NCBI GenBank assembly: GCA_965276835.1
Contig: OZ255631.1
Span: forward strand, 372,001 to 436,000
Reading direction: 5' to 3'
Source of the DNA: BOG-932 sp965276835
GTDB lineage: Bacteria > Pseudomonadota > Alphaproteobacteria > BOG-932 > Roseiterribacteraceae
DNA length: 64,000 nucleotides
A program made the position numbers and the translations under genes. Positions 1 through 10,989 of this stretch are shown in pieces. Numbering within the stretch: position 1 is the first letter of the stretch; the number at the start of each line of letters is the position of its first letter. The notes under the pieces are model-generated. The model did no database searches. It was not told where the DNA came from and was given only the letters and a program-made list of their open reading frames with translations.

Positions 1-1
1 G

Positions 2-52
2 GTCGTCCGGTTGACAGCGCCGGGCGTGCCTCGCATGGTCCGCGCGGCCTAA
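2..52 (+). CDS. possible 3' end of an upstream gene
   Basis: The frame is open from the left edge of the window to a TAA at 50-52, giving sixteen codons that end in an Arg-Ala-Ala tail. It precedes dapD by 24 bases in the same direction, so it may be the tail of the gene before dapD. Too little is present to name it, and an open frame this short can occur by chance. Confidence 0.2.
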   Translation, partial: VVRLTAPGVPRMVRAA

Positions 53-76
53 ATCACACGATTTCCGCGAGCACTC

Positions 77-904
77 ATGACGACGACGCCCGATTTTGCA
101 CAGATCATCGAAGACAGCTGGGAACAGCGCGAGCATCTGAGCGCCAAGACCACCGGCCCGGCGCGCGTCGCGGTCGAGGCGGCCTTGGATGGCCTGGATC
201 GCGGCGAGTACCGCATTGCCGAGAAGGGCGCCGATGGTTGGGTCGTCAACCAGTGGCTGAAGAAGGCGGTGCTGCTGTCCTTCCGCCTGACCGATTCGGT
301 GCCGATGGCCGGCGGGTACGACAAGGTGCCGCTCAAGTTCAAAGGCTGGGACGCCGACCAATTCGCCGCCGCCGGCTTCCGCGCCGTGCCGGGCTCGGTC
401 GTCCGCCGCTCAGCTTTTATCGCGCCGGGCGTCGTGCTGATGCCCTGTTTCGTCAATGTCGGCGCCCATGTCGCAAAGGGCACAATGATCGACACCTGGG
501 CGACGGTCGGGTCCTGCGCGCAGATCGGCGCCAACTGCCACATCTCCGGCGGCGTCGGCATCGGCGGCGTGCTTGAGCCGTTGCAGGCCGAACCCGTGAT
601 TATTGAAGACGATTGCTTCATCGGCGCGCGCTCCGAAGTGGCCGAAGGCGTGATCGTGGAGCAGGGCGCCGTCATTTCCATGGGCGTGTTCCTGGGCAAG
701 TCGACCAAGATCGTCGACCGCGCGACGGGTGAGGTCATCTATGGCCGCGTGCCGGCCTATTCCGTGGTCGTTCCTGGCTCTCTGCCGGGCAAGCCTCTGG
801 CCGACGGAACGCCGGGCCCGTCGCTCGCCTGCGCCGTGATCGTGAAGCGCGTCGATGCCAAGACGCGCAGCTCGACGTCGATCAATGCACTGCTTCGCGA
901 TTGA
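77..904 (+). CDS. dapD: 2,3,4,5-tetrahydropyridine-2,6-dicarboxylate N-succinyltransferase
   Basis: Cytoplasmic enzyme of the succinylase branch of lysine and meso-diaminopimelate synthesis; it transfers succinyl from succinyl-CoA to tetrahydrodipicolinate. The 275 residues match the usual family length of about 274. The N-terminal third is helical, and the middle (about residues 100-210) carries the imperfect hexapeptide repeats of a left-handed beta helix, such as GAHVAKGTMIDTWATVG and GANCHISGGVGIGG. The C-terminal part has the family signature VPAYSVVVPGSLPGK. The ATG at 77 gives full family length. dapE follows 16 bases downstream, so the two succinylase-pathway genes probably form an operon. 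Confidence 0.95.
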   Translation: MTTTPDFAQIIEDSWEQREHLSAKTTGPARVAVEAALDGLDRGEYRIAEKGADGWVVNQWLKKAVLLSFRLTDSVPMAGGYDKVPLKFKGWDADQFAAAGFRAVPGSVVRRSAFIAPGVVLMPCFVNVGAHVAKGTMIDTWATVGSCAQIGANCHISGGVGIGGVLEPLQAEPVIIEDDCFIGARSEVAEGVIVEQGAVISMGVFLGKSTKIVDRATGEVIYGRVPAYSVVVPGSLPGKPLADGTPGPSLACAVIVKRVDAKTRSSTSINALLRD

Positions 905-920
905 AGATATCAAGCGCGCG

Positions 921-2076
921 ATGACCATCCCGCTAGACCCGATTGCCCTCGCGCAGCAGCTGATCCGCTGCCCCAGCGTGACCCCGGCCGACGCCGGCGC
1001 CATCGGCGTGCTGGCCGATGCGCTCGAAGGTCTCGGCTTCGCCTGCCACCGGATCAGCTCCGACGAGAACGGCGGCCCGGCGATCGAGAATCTCTACGCG
1101 CGGTTAGGCGATGCCACTCCGAACTTCGCCTTCGCCGGCCACAGCGACGTGGTTCCGGCCGGCGATGTCGCGGCCTGGGGCAACGATCCGTTCTCCGGCC
1201 TGGTCGAGGGCGGCAAGCTGTATGGCCGTGGCGCGGCCGACATGAAGGGCGCCCTGGCGGCAATGGTCGCCGGGATCGCGGCCTATCTCGGCGAGCACGG
1301 CAAGCCGAGCGGTTCGATCAGCCTGCTGATCACCGGGGACGAGGAAGGCAAGGCGCTGAACGGCACGCGCTCGCTGCTCGCTTGGATGAAGGCAGCATGG
1401 CGAGACGATCGATGCCTGCGTGCTGGGCGAGCCGACCAACCCGGACCGGTTGGGCACCACGATCAAGATCGGCCGGCGCGGCAGCGTGACCGGCCACCTG
1501 ACCGTGCGCGGTACCCAAGGCCATGTCGCCTATCCCCATCTGGCCGACAACCCGCTGCCCCGGCTGGTCCGGCTGCTGTCGGCGCTCAACACCCTGAAAC
1601 TGGACAGCGGCACTGCCCATTTCGACCCGTCGAACCTGGAGGTTGTGTCGATCGATGTCGGTAACACTGCCGCCAACGTCATCCCGGCGGAGGGACGGGC
1701 GGTCTTCAATATCCGCTTCAACGACACCTATGACAGCAAGGCGCTTGAAGCACTCATCCGCGGTGCGCTGGATGCGACGGGCAATGCCTACACGCTGACC
1801 TTCGACCTGACCGGCGAAAGCTTCCTGACGCCCCCTGGTGCGCTGGCGGAGATCGTGAAGGATGCGGTCCAGGCCGCGACCGGCGTCAGACCGGAATTTT
1901 CCACCACCGGCGGCACCTCCGATGCCCGCTTCATCCACCATCATTGCCCGGTGGTCGAATTCGGCTTGGTTGGCCAATCGATGCACAAGGTGGATGAGAA
2001 CGTCGCCGTCGCCGATGTTACCGCGCTGACCGAGATCTATCGCGGCGTGCTGGAGCGGTTTTTTCAGGCAGCCTAG
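921..2076 (+). pseudogene. dapE: succinyl-diaminopimelate desuccinylase, interrupted by one extra base
   Basis: Zinc-dependent M20 peptidase-family hydrolase that removes succinate from N-succinyl-LL-diaminopimelate, two steps after DapD. The frame from ATG 921 carries the metal-binding motifs GHSDVVPAGD, GRGAADMKG and GDEEG, then runs off after LLAWMKA. The rest of the family sequence continues one base shifted: ETIDACVLGEPTNP, TTGGTSDARF and the histidine of SMHKVDE, ending at TAG 2076. Removing one base near 1395 restores a 384-residue protein with MKA-HGE-TIDACV across the joint, close to the E. coli length of 375. Everything else is intact, so this is either an assembly error or a very recent mutation in a gene that is usually essential. 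Confidence 0.85.
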
Positions 2077-3335
2077 GCCGCCTCCGGCGCGTTCAGCGGA
2101 ATGTCGAGAATAAACTCGGCGCCCTTTTCAACCGGGCTGACGATCAGTTCCGCCTGCAACTGCGCCATCAGGGCGGAAATGATGCGCATGCCCAATCCTT
2201 TGCGCCTGCCGACATCGAATTCGGCGGGCAATCCTCGCCCTTCGTCTCTTACCGATATGTTGATCCTGTCACGCCCTCGGCGACTAAGCGTCACCCACAC
2301 CGCGCAGTTTTGCCCCTCGGGATAGGCGTGCTTGGCGGCGTTGGTGATCAGTTCGGTGACGATCAGCGAGATCGAAATGGCGCGATCTGTCGCGACCTGG
2401 ATATCGTCGGCGACGGCAACCTTGACCTCGCAATGCGCGGTCGCTTCGTCCAGGTCGTGGCACACATCGGTCAGGTAGTCGCCGAGAACCAATGTCCTGA
2501 TCTGCTTGGTACGATAGAGCCGCTGATGCGCGCGCGAGATGGCGGATATCCGGGAGATCGCTTCCTGCAGCCGGTCGCGCAGATCGGCCGTCGCCGCCGA
2601 TGTCGCCTGTAGGCTCAGCATGCTCGTCACCAGTTGCAGGCTGTTGGTGACCCTGTGGTTGCCCTCTTGAAGCAGAACCTCCTGGTGTTCCAGCGCCGCC
2701 TTCAGGTCGCGCTCGAACCGCTGGCGTTCGATCGCCATGCCCAGCAGATTGGCGGCGCCCTGAAGGAAGGCGATGTCGTGCTCGGTGAATTCGCCGGCCG
2801 AGCGGCTATCGACCTCAAGCACGCCGTACGGCCTGCCGTCGCCCTGCAAAATGACGTTTATGGCGCGGTGGATGCCATGCTCTAAAAGTAATTCGGGCGT
2901 TCGGAACCGTTCCTCGTTTTCCAGATGGTTGGAAATGACCGGCTTCCCGGTTTGCAGCGCGAAACCCGCCGGTGAATCGAGTTCGGCCCCGACCGTCGCA
3001 TGACCGATGACGCCGGGATCCCAGCCAACGCCCGCGCTGACCAGCAGGCGGTTTTCCGCGGGAAGATATTCCAACGTCTTGCAGAACTCGGCCTGCAATC
3101 CTTCGGCGGTCAGGACGACCGTGCGCTCGATCAGTTCGGGAAACGGCGTGCCCTTCAGGGCCAGAACGCCCAGTTCGGCCAGGATCTCCTGCTGGCGAAG
3201 GCGCAATGTCAGCGCTCGCGCCGTCATGTCGGCGGCATCGTCGCCGTGGGGCTGCGATTCAACCACGGCGTCTGGGGTCGATGACGAAATCATATTGCAT
3301 GAGCCTACACCGTTTCGGCGCAAAGCCCCAAGCAC
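2073..3335 (-). CDS. GAF-domain sensor histidine kinase, HisKA_2 type
   Basis: Soluble-looking sensor kinase with no membrane segment. Residues about 50-210 form a GAF sensory domain. They are followed by a dimerisation/phosphoacceptor helix with H-box NHRVTNSLQL, which is the HisKA_2 form, and a HATPase_c domain with N-box ELITNAAKHAY, G1 DEGRGLP and G2 KGLGMRII. Such kinases commonly act in alphaproteobacterial general-stress or light signalling, but no response regulator lies nearby, so the partner is unknown. The GTG at 3335 has AAGG just upstream; an ATG at 3293 is the alternative start. The gene converges with dapE and overlaps its stop by 4 bases. Confidence 0.85.
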   Translation of the reverse strand: MLGALRRNGVGSCNMISSSTPDAVVESQPHGDDAADMTARALTLRLRQQEILAELGVLALKGTPFPELIERTVVLTAEGLQAEFCKTLEYLPAENRLLVSAGVGWDPGVIGHATVGAELDSPAGFALQTGKPVISNHLENEERFRTPELLLEHGIHRAINVILQGDGRPYGVLEVDSRSAGEFTEHDIAFLQGAANLLGMAIERQRFERDLKAALEHQEVLLQEGNHRVTNSLQLVTSMLSLQATSAATADLRDRLQEAISRISAISRAHQRLYRTKQIRTLVLGDYLTDVCHDLDEATAHCEVKVAVADDIQVATDRAISISLIVTELITNAAKHAYPEGQNCAVWVTLSRRGRDRINISVRDEGRGLPAEFDVGRRKGLGMRIISALMAQLQAELIVSPVEKGAEFILDIPLNAPEAA

Positions 3336-3404
3336 GGGGCCTTGACCGCCGAATAATACGCCCCGGCCGGAAATTTCCCGTACCGATAGGTATAGGGAGA
3401 AGCC

Positions 3405-4112
3405 TTAGATGTTCACGTTCCCGTATAGCGCGCCGATATCCATCACAACGAAAACCAGCCCGTCAAGGAAGATGTGAGCGGTAATGTTGGTCCACAAATC
3501 GCGCCGCCACAGAAACACGAGCGTCAGCCACAGGCCCGATAGGCCGGCGACAAGGGCGTGGCCCAGGCCCCAGAACGGCGCATGGACGCCGCCGAACACC
3601 ACGACCGGAATGATCGCGCCCCACCAGCGGCTTCCGGTCAGTTCGGTGAAGCGGGTGATGGCATAGCCGCGGAACAGGATTTCCTCGCTGAAGCCCGCGG
3701 TCAGAACGACCAGCGCCTGCAGCGCGATGGGAATGCCCATCACCATTTCGCCCTGGCTTTTGTCCGCGGTCGGCAGGCCCAATTTGTCGATCACCGTGGC
3801 GCCGATGAGGGCCAGGACGATCAGCACCAACGCGATGCCGAACCCCGAGCGGATCGCCGGCCAGGTTGGACGGCCCAGACCGATCGACCGCAGCGAGCGG
3901 CGTTCCCAGAACAATGTGACCGCCAATACGATCGCCGTCAGCGACCACATGACGGCCTCGTTAATCAGGATTCCCGTCGAACTGACGATGGCCGGCTTAT
4001 CGCCCGGGCCGCCGGCGGTCAGCATGGCGGGAACGATCAGTGCGAAAAACAGCCCGACCAGTGGTGCGATCCACCGCCGGTGAACAGGCGCGGCGATCGC
4101 GGTGTCGGTCAT
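3405..4112 (-). CDS. CPBP family intramembrane metalloprotease
   Basis: Polytopic inner-membrane protein of 235 residues with about seven hydrophobic segments. The CPBP (Abi/CAAX protease-like) signature is present: EEILFRG at about residue 155, then conserved histidines in GGVHAPFWGLGHA and in the last helix (NITAHIFLDG). The family includes prenyl-protein proteases and bacteriocin self-immunity proteins; the substrate here is unknown. I chose ATG 4112 because it sits 7 bases after the carA stop with a GGGG tract in front. An in-frame ATG at 4133 would overlap carA. Co-direction and tight spacing suggest read-through from carA. Confidence 0.8.
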   Translation of the reverse strand: MTDTAIAAPVHRRWIAPLVGLFFALIVPAMLTAGGPGDKPAIVSSTGILINEAVMWSLTAIVLAVTLFWERRSLRSIGLGRPTWPAIRSGFGIALVLIVLALIGATVIDKLGLPTADKSQGEMVMGIPIALQALVVLTAGFSEEILFRGYAITRFTELTGSRWWGAIIPVVVFGGVHAPFWGLGHALVAGLSGLWLTLVFLWRRDLWTNITAHIFLDGLVFVVMDIGALYGNVNI

Positions 4113-4119
4113 GCCCCGT

Positions 4120-5280
4120 TCATCGTACGGCATCCATCATTCGGACGAAGCGGTCGAACAGATGGTGCGAGTCTTTCGGGCCGGGCGATGCCTCGGGGTG
4201 GTACTGCACGGCAAAGACCGGTTTGTCGGTCATACGGAAGCCTTCGTTGCTGCCGTCGAACAGCGATACATGGGTCGCCTCGCAATTGGCCGGCAGGCTT
4301 TCGGAAACCACGACAAATCCGTGATTCTGGCTGGTGATCTCGACCTTGCCGGTCGCCAGTTCCTTGACCGGATGATTCGCGCCGCGATGACCGTGATGCA
4401 TCTTCTCCGTCCGCCCGCCGAGGGCGAGCGACAATAACTGGTGGCCCAGGCAGATGCCGAAGATCGGTGTGTTACTGGCGATCAGGTCCTTGATTACCGG
4501 TACGGCATAGACGCCGGTCGCCGCCGGGTCGCCGGGACCGTTCGACAGGAAGATGCCGTCCGGCTTATGGCGCAGCACGTCCTCGGACGTCGCGTTCGCC
4601 GGCACGATGGTGACCTTGCAGCCGGCGGAGGCCAGCGCGCGCAGAATGTTGCGCTTGGCGCCGTAATCGATGGCGACGACATGGTGGCGCGGGTCGGTCT
4701 GGATGCCGTGCCCGCCGTCCAGCGTCCACAAGGTTTCGTCCCAATTGGCCATCTGCCGGCCTGTAACCTCGATCGCCAGGTCCATGCCGTCCAGGCCCGG
4801 CCATTCCGTTGCCTTGGCCTTCAGCGCGGCAATGTCCAGCGTGCCCTCGGGCGCATGGCCGATGGCGGCATTGGCCGCGCCCAGGTCGCGCAGTTTGCGG
4901 GTCAGTCGCCGCGTGTCGACACCGGACAGGCCGATCAGGTTGTTGCGCACCAGCCAGTCGTTGAAGCCGCCGGTCGCCCGCCAGTTGGATTGTTCGGTGA
5001 TCGGCGCCGCCAGCACCAGGCCACGCGCCACCGGGTTCACCGTCTCGATATCCTCCAGGTTCGCGCCGACATTGCCGATATGGGGAAAGGTGAAGGTGAT
5101 GATCTGCCCGGCATAAGATGGGTCGGTCAGGATTTCCTGATAGCCGGTCATCGAGGTGTTGAAGCAAAGCTCGCCCACCGTGTCGCCGAGGGCGCCGACG
5201 CCCTGGCCCCAAAAAACTGTCCCGTCGGCAAGGACCAGCGCAGCAGTCGCGCCCGGCGGCGGGTTAGGCTCGTCGCTCAT
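4120..5280 (-). CDS. carA: carbamoyl-phosphate synthase small (glutaminase) subunit
   Basis: Class I glutamine amidotransferase subunit that supplies ammonia to CarB for carbamoyl phosphate, feeding arginine and pyrimidine synthesis. The 386 residues match the usual length of about 382. The N-terminal CPSase small-chain domain has FNTSMTGYQE and DPSYAGQIITFTFPHIGN. The C-terminal amidotransferase domain has the nucleophile Cys in GICLGHQLLSLALGG and the catalytic His/Glu in QYHPEASPGP. carB is not in the window. The gene is divergent from yqeY across 114 bases that must hold both promoters. Confidence 0.96.
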   Translation of the reverse strand: MSDEPNPPPGATAALVLADGTVFWGQGVGALGDTVGELCFNTSMTGYQEILTDPSYAGQIITFTFPHIGNVGANLEDIETVNPVARGLVLAAPITEQSNWRATGGFNDWLVRNNLIGLSGVDTRRLTRKLRDLGAANAAIGHAPEGTLDIAALKAKATEWPGLDGMDLAIEVTGRQMANWDETLWTLDGGHGIQTDPRHHVVAIDYGAKRNILRALASAGCKVTIVPANATSEDVLRHKPDGIFLSNGPGDPAATGVYAVPVIKDLIASNTPIFGICLGHQLLSLALGGRTEKMHHGHRGANHPVKELATGKVEITSQNHGFVVVSESLPANCEATHVSLFDGSNEGFRMTDKPVFAVQYHPEASPGPKDSHHLFDRFVRMMDAVR

Positions 5281-5330
5281 AATGTTCTCTGGACTCCGAA
5301 AGTTCGGCTAGAAGTAGGGAAGCGGATGCC

Positions 5331-5360
5331 TTGCCGTCAAGGAGCAGCGACCGCTATTAT
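5331..5360 (+). promoter_or_regulatory. candidate sigma-70 promoter for yqeY-dnaG
   Basis: TTGCCG at 5331-5336 and TATTAT at 5355-5360 are separated by 18 bases and sit 35 bases before the yqeY start. Fit by eye only. Confidence 0.4.
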
Positions 5361-5394
5361 AACCGACACACCACTTTCAGACGGATTATCAGAA

Positions 5395-5853
5395 ATGCTT
5401 CGCGAGCAGATCACCGAAGCCATGAAGGACGCGATGCGCGCCCGCGAGGCCGAAACCCTGTCCACCGTGCGCATGATTTTGGCCGGGATCAAGGACAAGG
5501 ACATCGCCGCGCGGCCCACCGGCAACGCCAACGGCATCGGCGATCCTGAAATTTTGTCGCTGCTGCAGGCGATGGTCAAACAGCGCCGCGAGTCGGTCGC
5601 GCTCTATGCCCAAGGCGGCCGCGACGATCTGGTCGCCAAGGAACAGGCCGAGATCACGGTCATCGAACGCTTCCTGCCCGCGCAGATGGACGCCGCTGCG
5701 ACCGATGCGGCGATCACAGCCGCCATCGCCGAGTCCGGCGCCGCGTCGATCAAGGACATGGGTAAGGTGATGGCCGCGCTGAAGGTGAAATATTCCGGCC
5801 AGATGGATTTCAGCACCGTCGGCCCCGCTGTCAAAGCGAAGCTGGGCGGGTAG
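5395..5853 (+). CDS. GatB/YqeY domain-containing protein
   Basis: Stand-alone YqeY-type protein of 152 residues, homologous to the C-terminal tRNA-binding tail of GatB, the amidotransferase that makes Gln-tRNA. The all-helical family pattern is clear: start MLREQITEAMKDAMR, central VALYAQGGRDDLVAKE and C-terminal MGKVMAALKVKYSGQMD. The biochemical role of free YqeY is not established. It sits 4 bases before dnaG, and this yqeY-dnaG-rpoD order resembles the macromolecular-synthesis operon with yqeY in the place of rpsU. The ATG at 5395 begins exactly at the conserved N-terminus. Confidence 0.88.
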   Translation: MLREQITEAMKDAMRAREAETLSTVRMILAGIKDKDIAARPTGNANGIGDPEILSLLQAMVKQRRESVALYAQGGRDDLVAKEQAEITVIERFLPAQMDAAATDAAITAAIAESGAASIKDMGKVMAALKVKYSGQMDFSTVGPAVKAKLGG

Positions 5854-5857
5854 CCGC

Positions 5858-7813
5858 TTGACGATTCCGCCCGCATTTTTGGACGAGCTTCGGGCGCGCG
5901 TACCGCTTTCGGACGTTGTCGGGCGGCGAATCCCGCTGCAAAGGGCAGGGCGGGAATATAAGGCGCCGTGCCCGTTCCACGCGGAAAAGACGCCATCCTT
6001 CTACATCAACGACCAGAAGAGCTTCTTCCACTGCTTCGGCTGCGGCGCGCATGGCGACGCGGTCGGTTTCTTGATGCGCCATGACGGGCTGGCCTTCCCC
6101 GAGGCGGTAGAGCAGTTGGCGGGACTGGCGGGCATGGAAATGCCGAAGTCCGAACCGGAGGAGGCGCAGAAATACGACCGGCTGAAACGGCTGGCCGACG
6201 CGCTGGAGGCGGCGTGCAAATGGTTCGAGGCGCAGCTGCGCACGCCGGCAGGGCGCGAGGCGCTGGCCTATCTCCAACGGCGCGGGCTGGACGATAAGAC
6301 GATTGCCGAATTCCGCTTAGGGTTCGCGCCGCCCGCATCCGATGCGCTGCGCGCCGCCTTGGTCGGGCAGGGGCACGATGCCGAGGTGCTGGAGGAGGTC
6401 GGGCTGGTGCGCAAGCCCGATGACGGGCGTGCGGCTTATTCCTTCTTCCGCAACCGCGTGATGTTTCCGGTGGCCGACAAGCGCGGCCGGGTCATAGCCT
6501 TCGGCGGGCGCATCATGGAGGGCGACGGCCCGAAATATGTGAATTCACCCGAACACGCGCTGTTTCATAAGGGCACCGTGCTCTACGGCTTTGCCCGGGC
6601 GCGCAATGCGTTTGCCAAAGGCGAACGCCCGGTGGTGGTCGAAGGCTATATGGATGTGATCGCGCTGCAGGCCGCCGGGATCGGCGGCGCGGTGGCGCCG
6701 CTCGGCACCGCGCTGACCGAAGCGCAGCTGGCGGAGTTGTGGAAGGCGCAGGATGACAAGGTTCAGCGCGACCATCCGCCGATCCTGTGTTTCGACGGTG
6801 ACGGCGCCGGCCGCCGCGCAGCCGTCCGCGCGGTTGACCGGGTGCTGCCGGCGCTGGGTCCGTCGCGCTCAGTCGCCGTCGCCTTCCTGCCGCAAGGCGA
6901 CGATCCCGACAGCCTCGTCCGCAAGGGCGGGGCGGCCGCCGTCCGCCAGGTGCTGGACGAGTCGCTGCCGCTGATCGACGCGGTCTGGCAGTTCGCGACG
7001 GCAGACCGGTCGCTCGCCACGCCGGAACAGCGCGCCGGAATGTGGGCGGAACTAGAGGACCAGGTCCGCGTCATCGGCGACCGTCAGGTCCAGTCGCTCT
7101 ATCGTGTCGAACTCAAGCGCCGTTTCGACGCTCTGTTCATGCCGTCGCGCAATTTCGACCGTTCCGGCGACCGATCGGGTGATCGCCGCCGGTCGTTCGC
7201 CGATCGCGGAAAGTTTCGCGCCGTGCCGGTGGGGCCGAAACCCGGGCGCGTTCGCCCGGGAGCGGAGCTTGAAGCCCGTATCCTGCTGGCGACGGTTATC
7301 AACCATCCGGTCATGTTCGACGAATTGAGCGAGATTTTTGCCGAAGTGACACTACCTGTTGCATGGGAGCCACTGCGGCAGGCCCTATTTGACGTTCTGG
7401 CGGGCGAGCCACTTGACGCTGAGGCCCTCGGTGTCCACTTGAGATCATCCGGGCATGCGCCCGTTCTGGAGGACGTCCTGGGGCCGGATACCACAAGCCA
7501 TGCGCGGTTCGTTGCGTCGGCGACGCCCTTGGATCAGGTGCGGGCAGGCTGGTCGGATGTCTGGAGCCGCGCGCATAGCCGCGATCTTGACCGGGAACTG
7601 GCCGGGACGCGATCCGATCCGAATCGGGCCGAGGCATCGGAACGGATCGGCAGACTGGGCCAGCGCCGGTATTTCGGTGTCGCCACCGGCGAGCAGGAAA
7701 CGGCACAAGTTGGAATCGACCATGATGCGGTCGTGGCGCGGGCCATCGCCGATGCCTTGAAGGCGCCGGCAAAGGACGCATCTCTTGAAGAGAATAATGA
7801 GCGCGACTTGTAA
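5858..7813 (+). CDS. dnaG: DNA primase
   Basis: Synthesises RNA primers at the replication fork with DnaB helicase. Domains in order: CHC2 zinc finger (CPFHAEKTPSF, then FHCFGCG; residues about 38-65), catalytic core, TOPRIM domain with VVVEGYMDVIAL and the acidic LCFDGDGAGRRAA, and a divergent helical C-terminal helicase-binding domain after a charged linker at about 430-470. The 651 residues fit alphaproteobacterial primases. The start is TTG at 5858, since homologues begin with an FPPSFLDE-like segment and GGCGGG lies 7 bases upstream. No ATG fits that position. The TTG may hold down expression of a low-copy enzyme, which is inference. Confidence 0.95.
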   Translation: MTIPPAFLDELRARVPLSDVVGRRIPLQRAGREYKAPCPFHAEKTPSFYINDQKSFFHCFGCGAHGDAVGFLMRHDGLAFPEAVEQLAGLAGMEMPKSEPEEAQKYDRLKRLADALEAACKWFEAQLRTPAGREALAYLQRRGLDDKTIAEFRLGFAPPASDALRAALVGQGHDAEVLEEVGLVRKPDDGRAAYSFFRNRVMFPVADKRGRVIAFGGRIMEGDGPKYVNSPEHALFHKGTVLYGFARARNAFAKGERPVVVEGYMDVIALQAAGIGGAVAPLGTALTEAQLAELWKAQDDKVQRDHPPILCFDGDGAGRRAAVRAVDRVLPALGPSRSVAVAFLPQGDDPDSLVRKGGAAAVRQVLDESLPLIDAVWQFATADRSLATPEQRAGMWAELEDQVRVIGDRQVQSLYRVELKRRFDALFMPSRNFDRSGDRSGDRRRSFADRGKFRAVPVGPKPGRVRPGAELEARILLATVINHPVMFDELSEIFAEVTLPVAWEPLRQALFDVLAGEPLDAEALGVHLRSSGHAPVLEDVLGPDTTSHARFVASATPLDQVRAGWSDVWSRAHSRDLDRELAGTRSDPNRAEASERIGRLGQRRYFGVATGEQETAQVGIDHDAVVARAIADALKAPAKDASLEENNERDL

Positions 7814-7833
7814 AGTCGTACTCAGTTGAAAGA

Positions 7834-7861
7834 TTGACGTTTGCCGCCGAGTCGCTATCAA
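7834..7861 (+). promoter_or_regulatory. candidate promoter for rpoD
   Basis: TTGACG at 7834-7839 and TATCAA at 7856-7861 with a 16-base spacer lie in the 122-base gap between dnaG and rpoD. An internal promoter here would let rpoD be transcribed independently of dnaG. Confidence 0.4.
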
Positions 7862-7935
7862 GCATTCGGCGGTCCCGAGTTTGATGCTTTGGGCCAATGC
7901 CCATGGCTGGATAATTGCGAAGGACAACGGAAGGC

Positions 7936-9888
<1,953 letters not shown>

Positions 9889-9910
9889 GGTCTTCGCTCT
9901 AACTTCCTAC

Positions 9911-9996
9911 CGTCATGGCCGGGCTCGACCCGGCCATCCACGCCTCTCCATCATCACCGAATATGACGTGGACGCTCGGTCAAGTCCGGGCATGAC
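9911..9996. repeat. alphaproteobacterial REP-like palindromic repeat
   Basis: Two related arms in inverted orientation, 9911-9942 and 9967-9996, can pair into a long imperfect hairpin. The left arm is itself a palindrome (ATGGCCGGG facing CCCGGCCAT). Repeats of the CGTCATGGCCGGG type are widespread between genes in alphaproteobacteria. Placed just after rpoD, it may serve as terminator or mRNA stabiliser. Confidence 0.65.
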
Positions 9997-10046
9997 AGCA
10001 CCGTTTTCGGGTGAGCTAGCCTTAGGCAACCGGTTGATCCGGACCG

Positions 10047-10865
10047 TTAGGCTTTCGCCGGCGGAAGCCGAACCTCACTGAACCGTATCTGCCAAAGATC
10101 GCCTGCCCCTTCGAGAAGGCCCGCCTTCACGAGCGCCCGAACGCGCGCTGCCAAGAAGAAATCGCTGACCTGATAGAGCGTGTCATCCCAGAAGGCCGCC
10201 ATGGCTTGACCGATAACGCGGGCGGATTTGCGCCAACGCTCATCTGCGCCGGACAACAATAGCCGATCGAAAAATGTGATGGGCGCGGAAACGAGATTAA
10301 GACCGGAGTCGATCACGCGCAGATCGGCGTTTTCGGTGCGCAAGGTCGCCCAAGCCGACCGGTACTGCTCGCGTTGCGTAGTCGTCAGCGGCTCGGCGCA
10401 ATTTGGAAGGTCATACAGCAAAATCTGCTCGGGGGTCAGCATGGACAAGCTTCCCGCGAGAGACCGGGGATACTGTCGACCATTGACGGTTCGTTCGGGC
10501 AGAACAAATTCCGTCAAATCGACGATTTCGCAAGGCGCATCGCCGAGCCGCCATACAAATTCCAGAAAGCCCGCAAACTCCTGAGGAGAACGCTTGGAAA
10601 GCCAGACGACGCGGGAAACGCCTTCGCCAAAAGCGTCGTGCCAGAACGCGCCCTGCGCTTCTCGGGAATAGATATCGGAAAGGTCGCCCAGCGTTGTTTC
10701 GGTCCATTCATCGCGGGCATTGAAATCGACCCCGTCGATCGGTCCGAAGCTGAGATTGTCTGGAAGGACGATGACACGGTCTTCACACCCAGCTTGCTCC
10801 AAGGCCTTGCGAAGGCCTCCTGCCGCGGACTCGTTGAATACGATATGAAGACGTTGCGGTTTCAT
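10047..10865 (-). CDS. DUF1835/DUF3658 domain-containing protein
   Basis: Soluble protein of 272 residues with unknown function. The N-terminus LHIVFNESAAGGLRKAL followed by NLSFGPID matches the DUF1835 pattern, with conserved WL and PQEFAG further on. The C-terminal half corresponds to DUF3658. There is no signal peptide or membrane segment. It stands alone between two palindromic repeats, converging with rpoD, so context gives no clue to its role. Confidence 0.7.
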   Translation of the reverse strand: MKPQRLHIVFNESAAGGLRKALEQAGCEDRVIVLPDNLSFGPIDGVDFNARDEWTETTLGDLSDIYSREAQGAFWHDAFGEGVSRVVWLSKRSPQEFAGFLEFVWRLGDAPCEIVDLTEFVLPERTVNGRQYPRSLAGSLSMLTPEQILLYDLPNCAEPLTTTQREQYRSAWATLRTENADLRVIDSGLNLVSAPITFFDRLLLSGADERWRKSARVIGQAMAAFWDDTLYQVSDFFLAARVRALVKAGLLEGAGDLWQIRFSEVRLPPAKA

Positions 10866-10887
10866 CCGCGGATTTTAGCAATAAAAA

Positions 10888-10972
10888 CGTAGGGCGGGTT
10901 AGCGAAAGCGTAATCCGCCTATTTCTCGTCGGTGCCGTTTCGGTGGGTTACGCTGCGCTAACCCGCCCTACG
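10888..10972. repeat. REP/BIME-like inverted repeat
   Basis: The left arm at 10888-10919 (GTAGGGCGGGTTAGCG then GCGTAATCCGCC) is matched by an inverted arm at 10942-10972 (GGTGGGTTACGC then CTAACCCGCCCTAC) around a short spacer. This GGGTTAGCG/GTAACCC type of element recurs between genes in many proteobacteria. It lies between the DUF1835 gene and the tRNA gene. Confidence 0.7.
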
Positions 10973-10989
10973 AAACCGTACGAGCGTGA

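Noticed and set aside
4441..5394. Plus-strand frame that runs into yqeY from inside carA
   Set aside because: The part before 5395 is antisense to carA and lacks protein features; the real yqeY starts at 5395.
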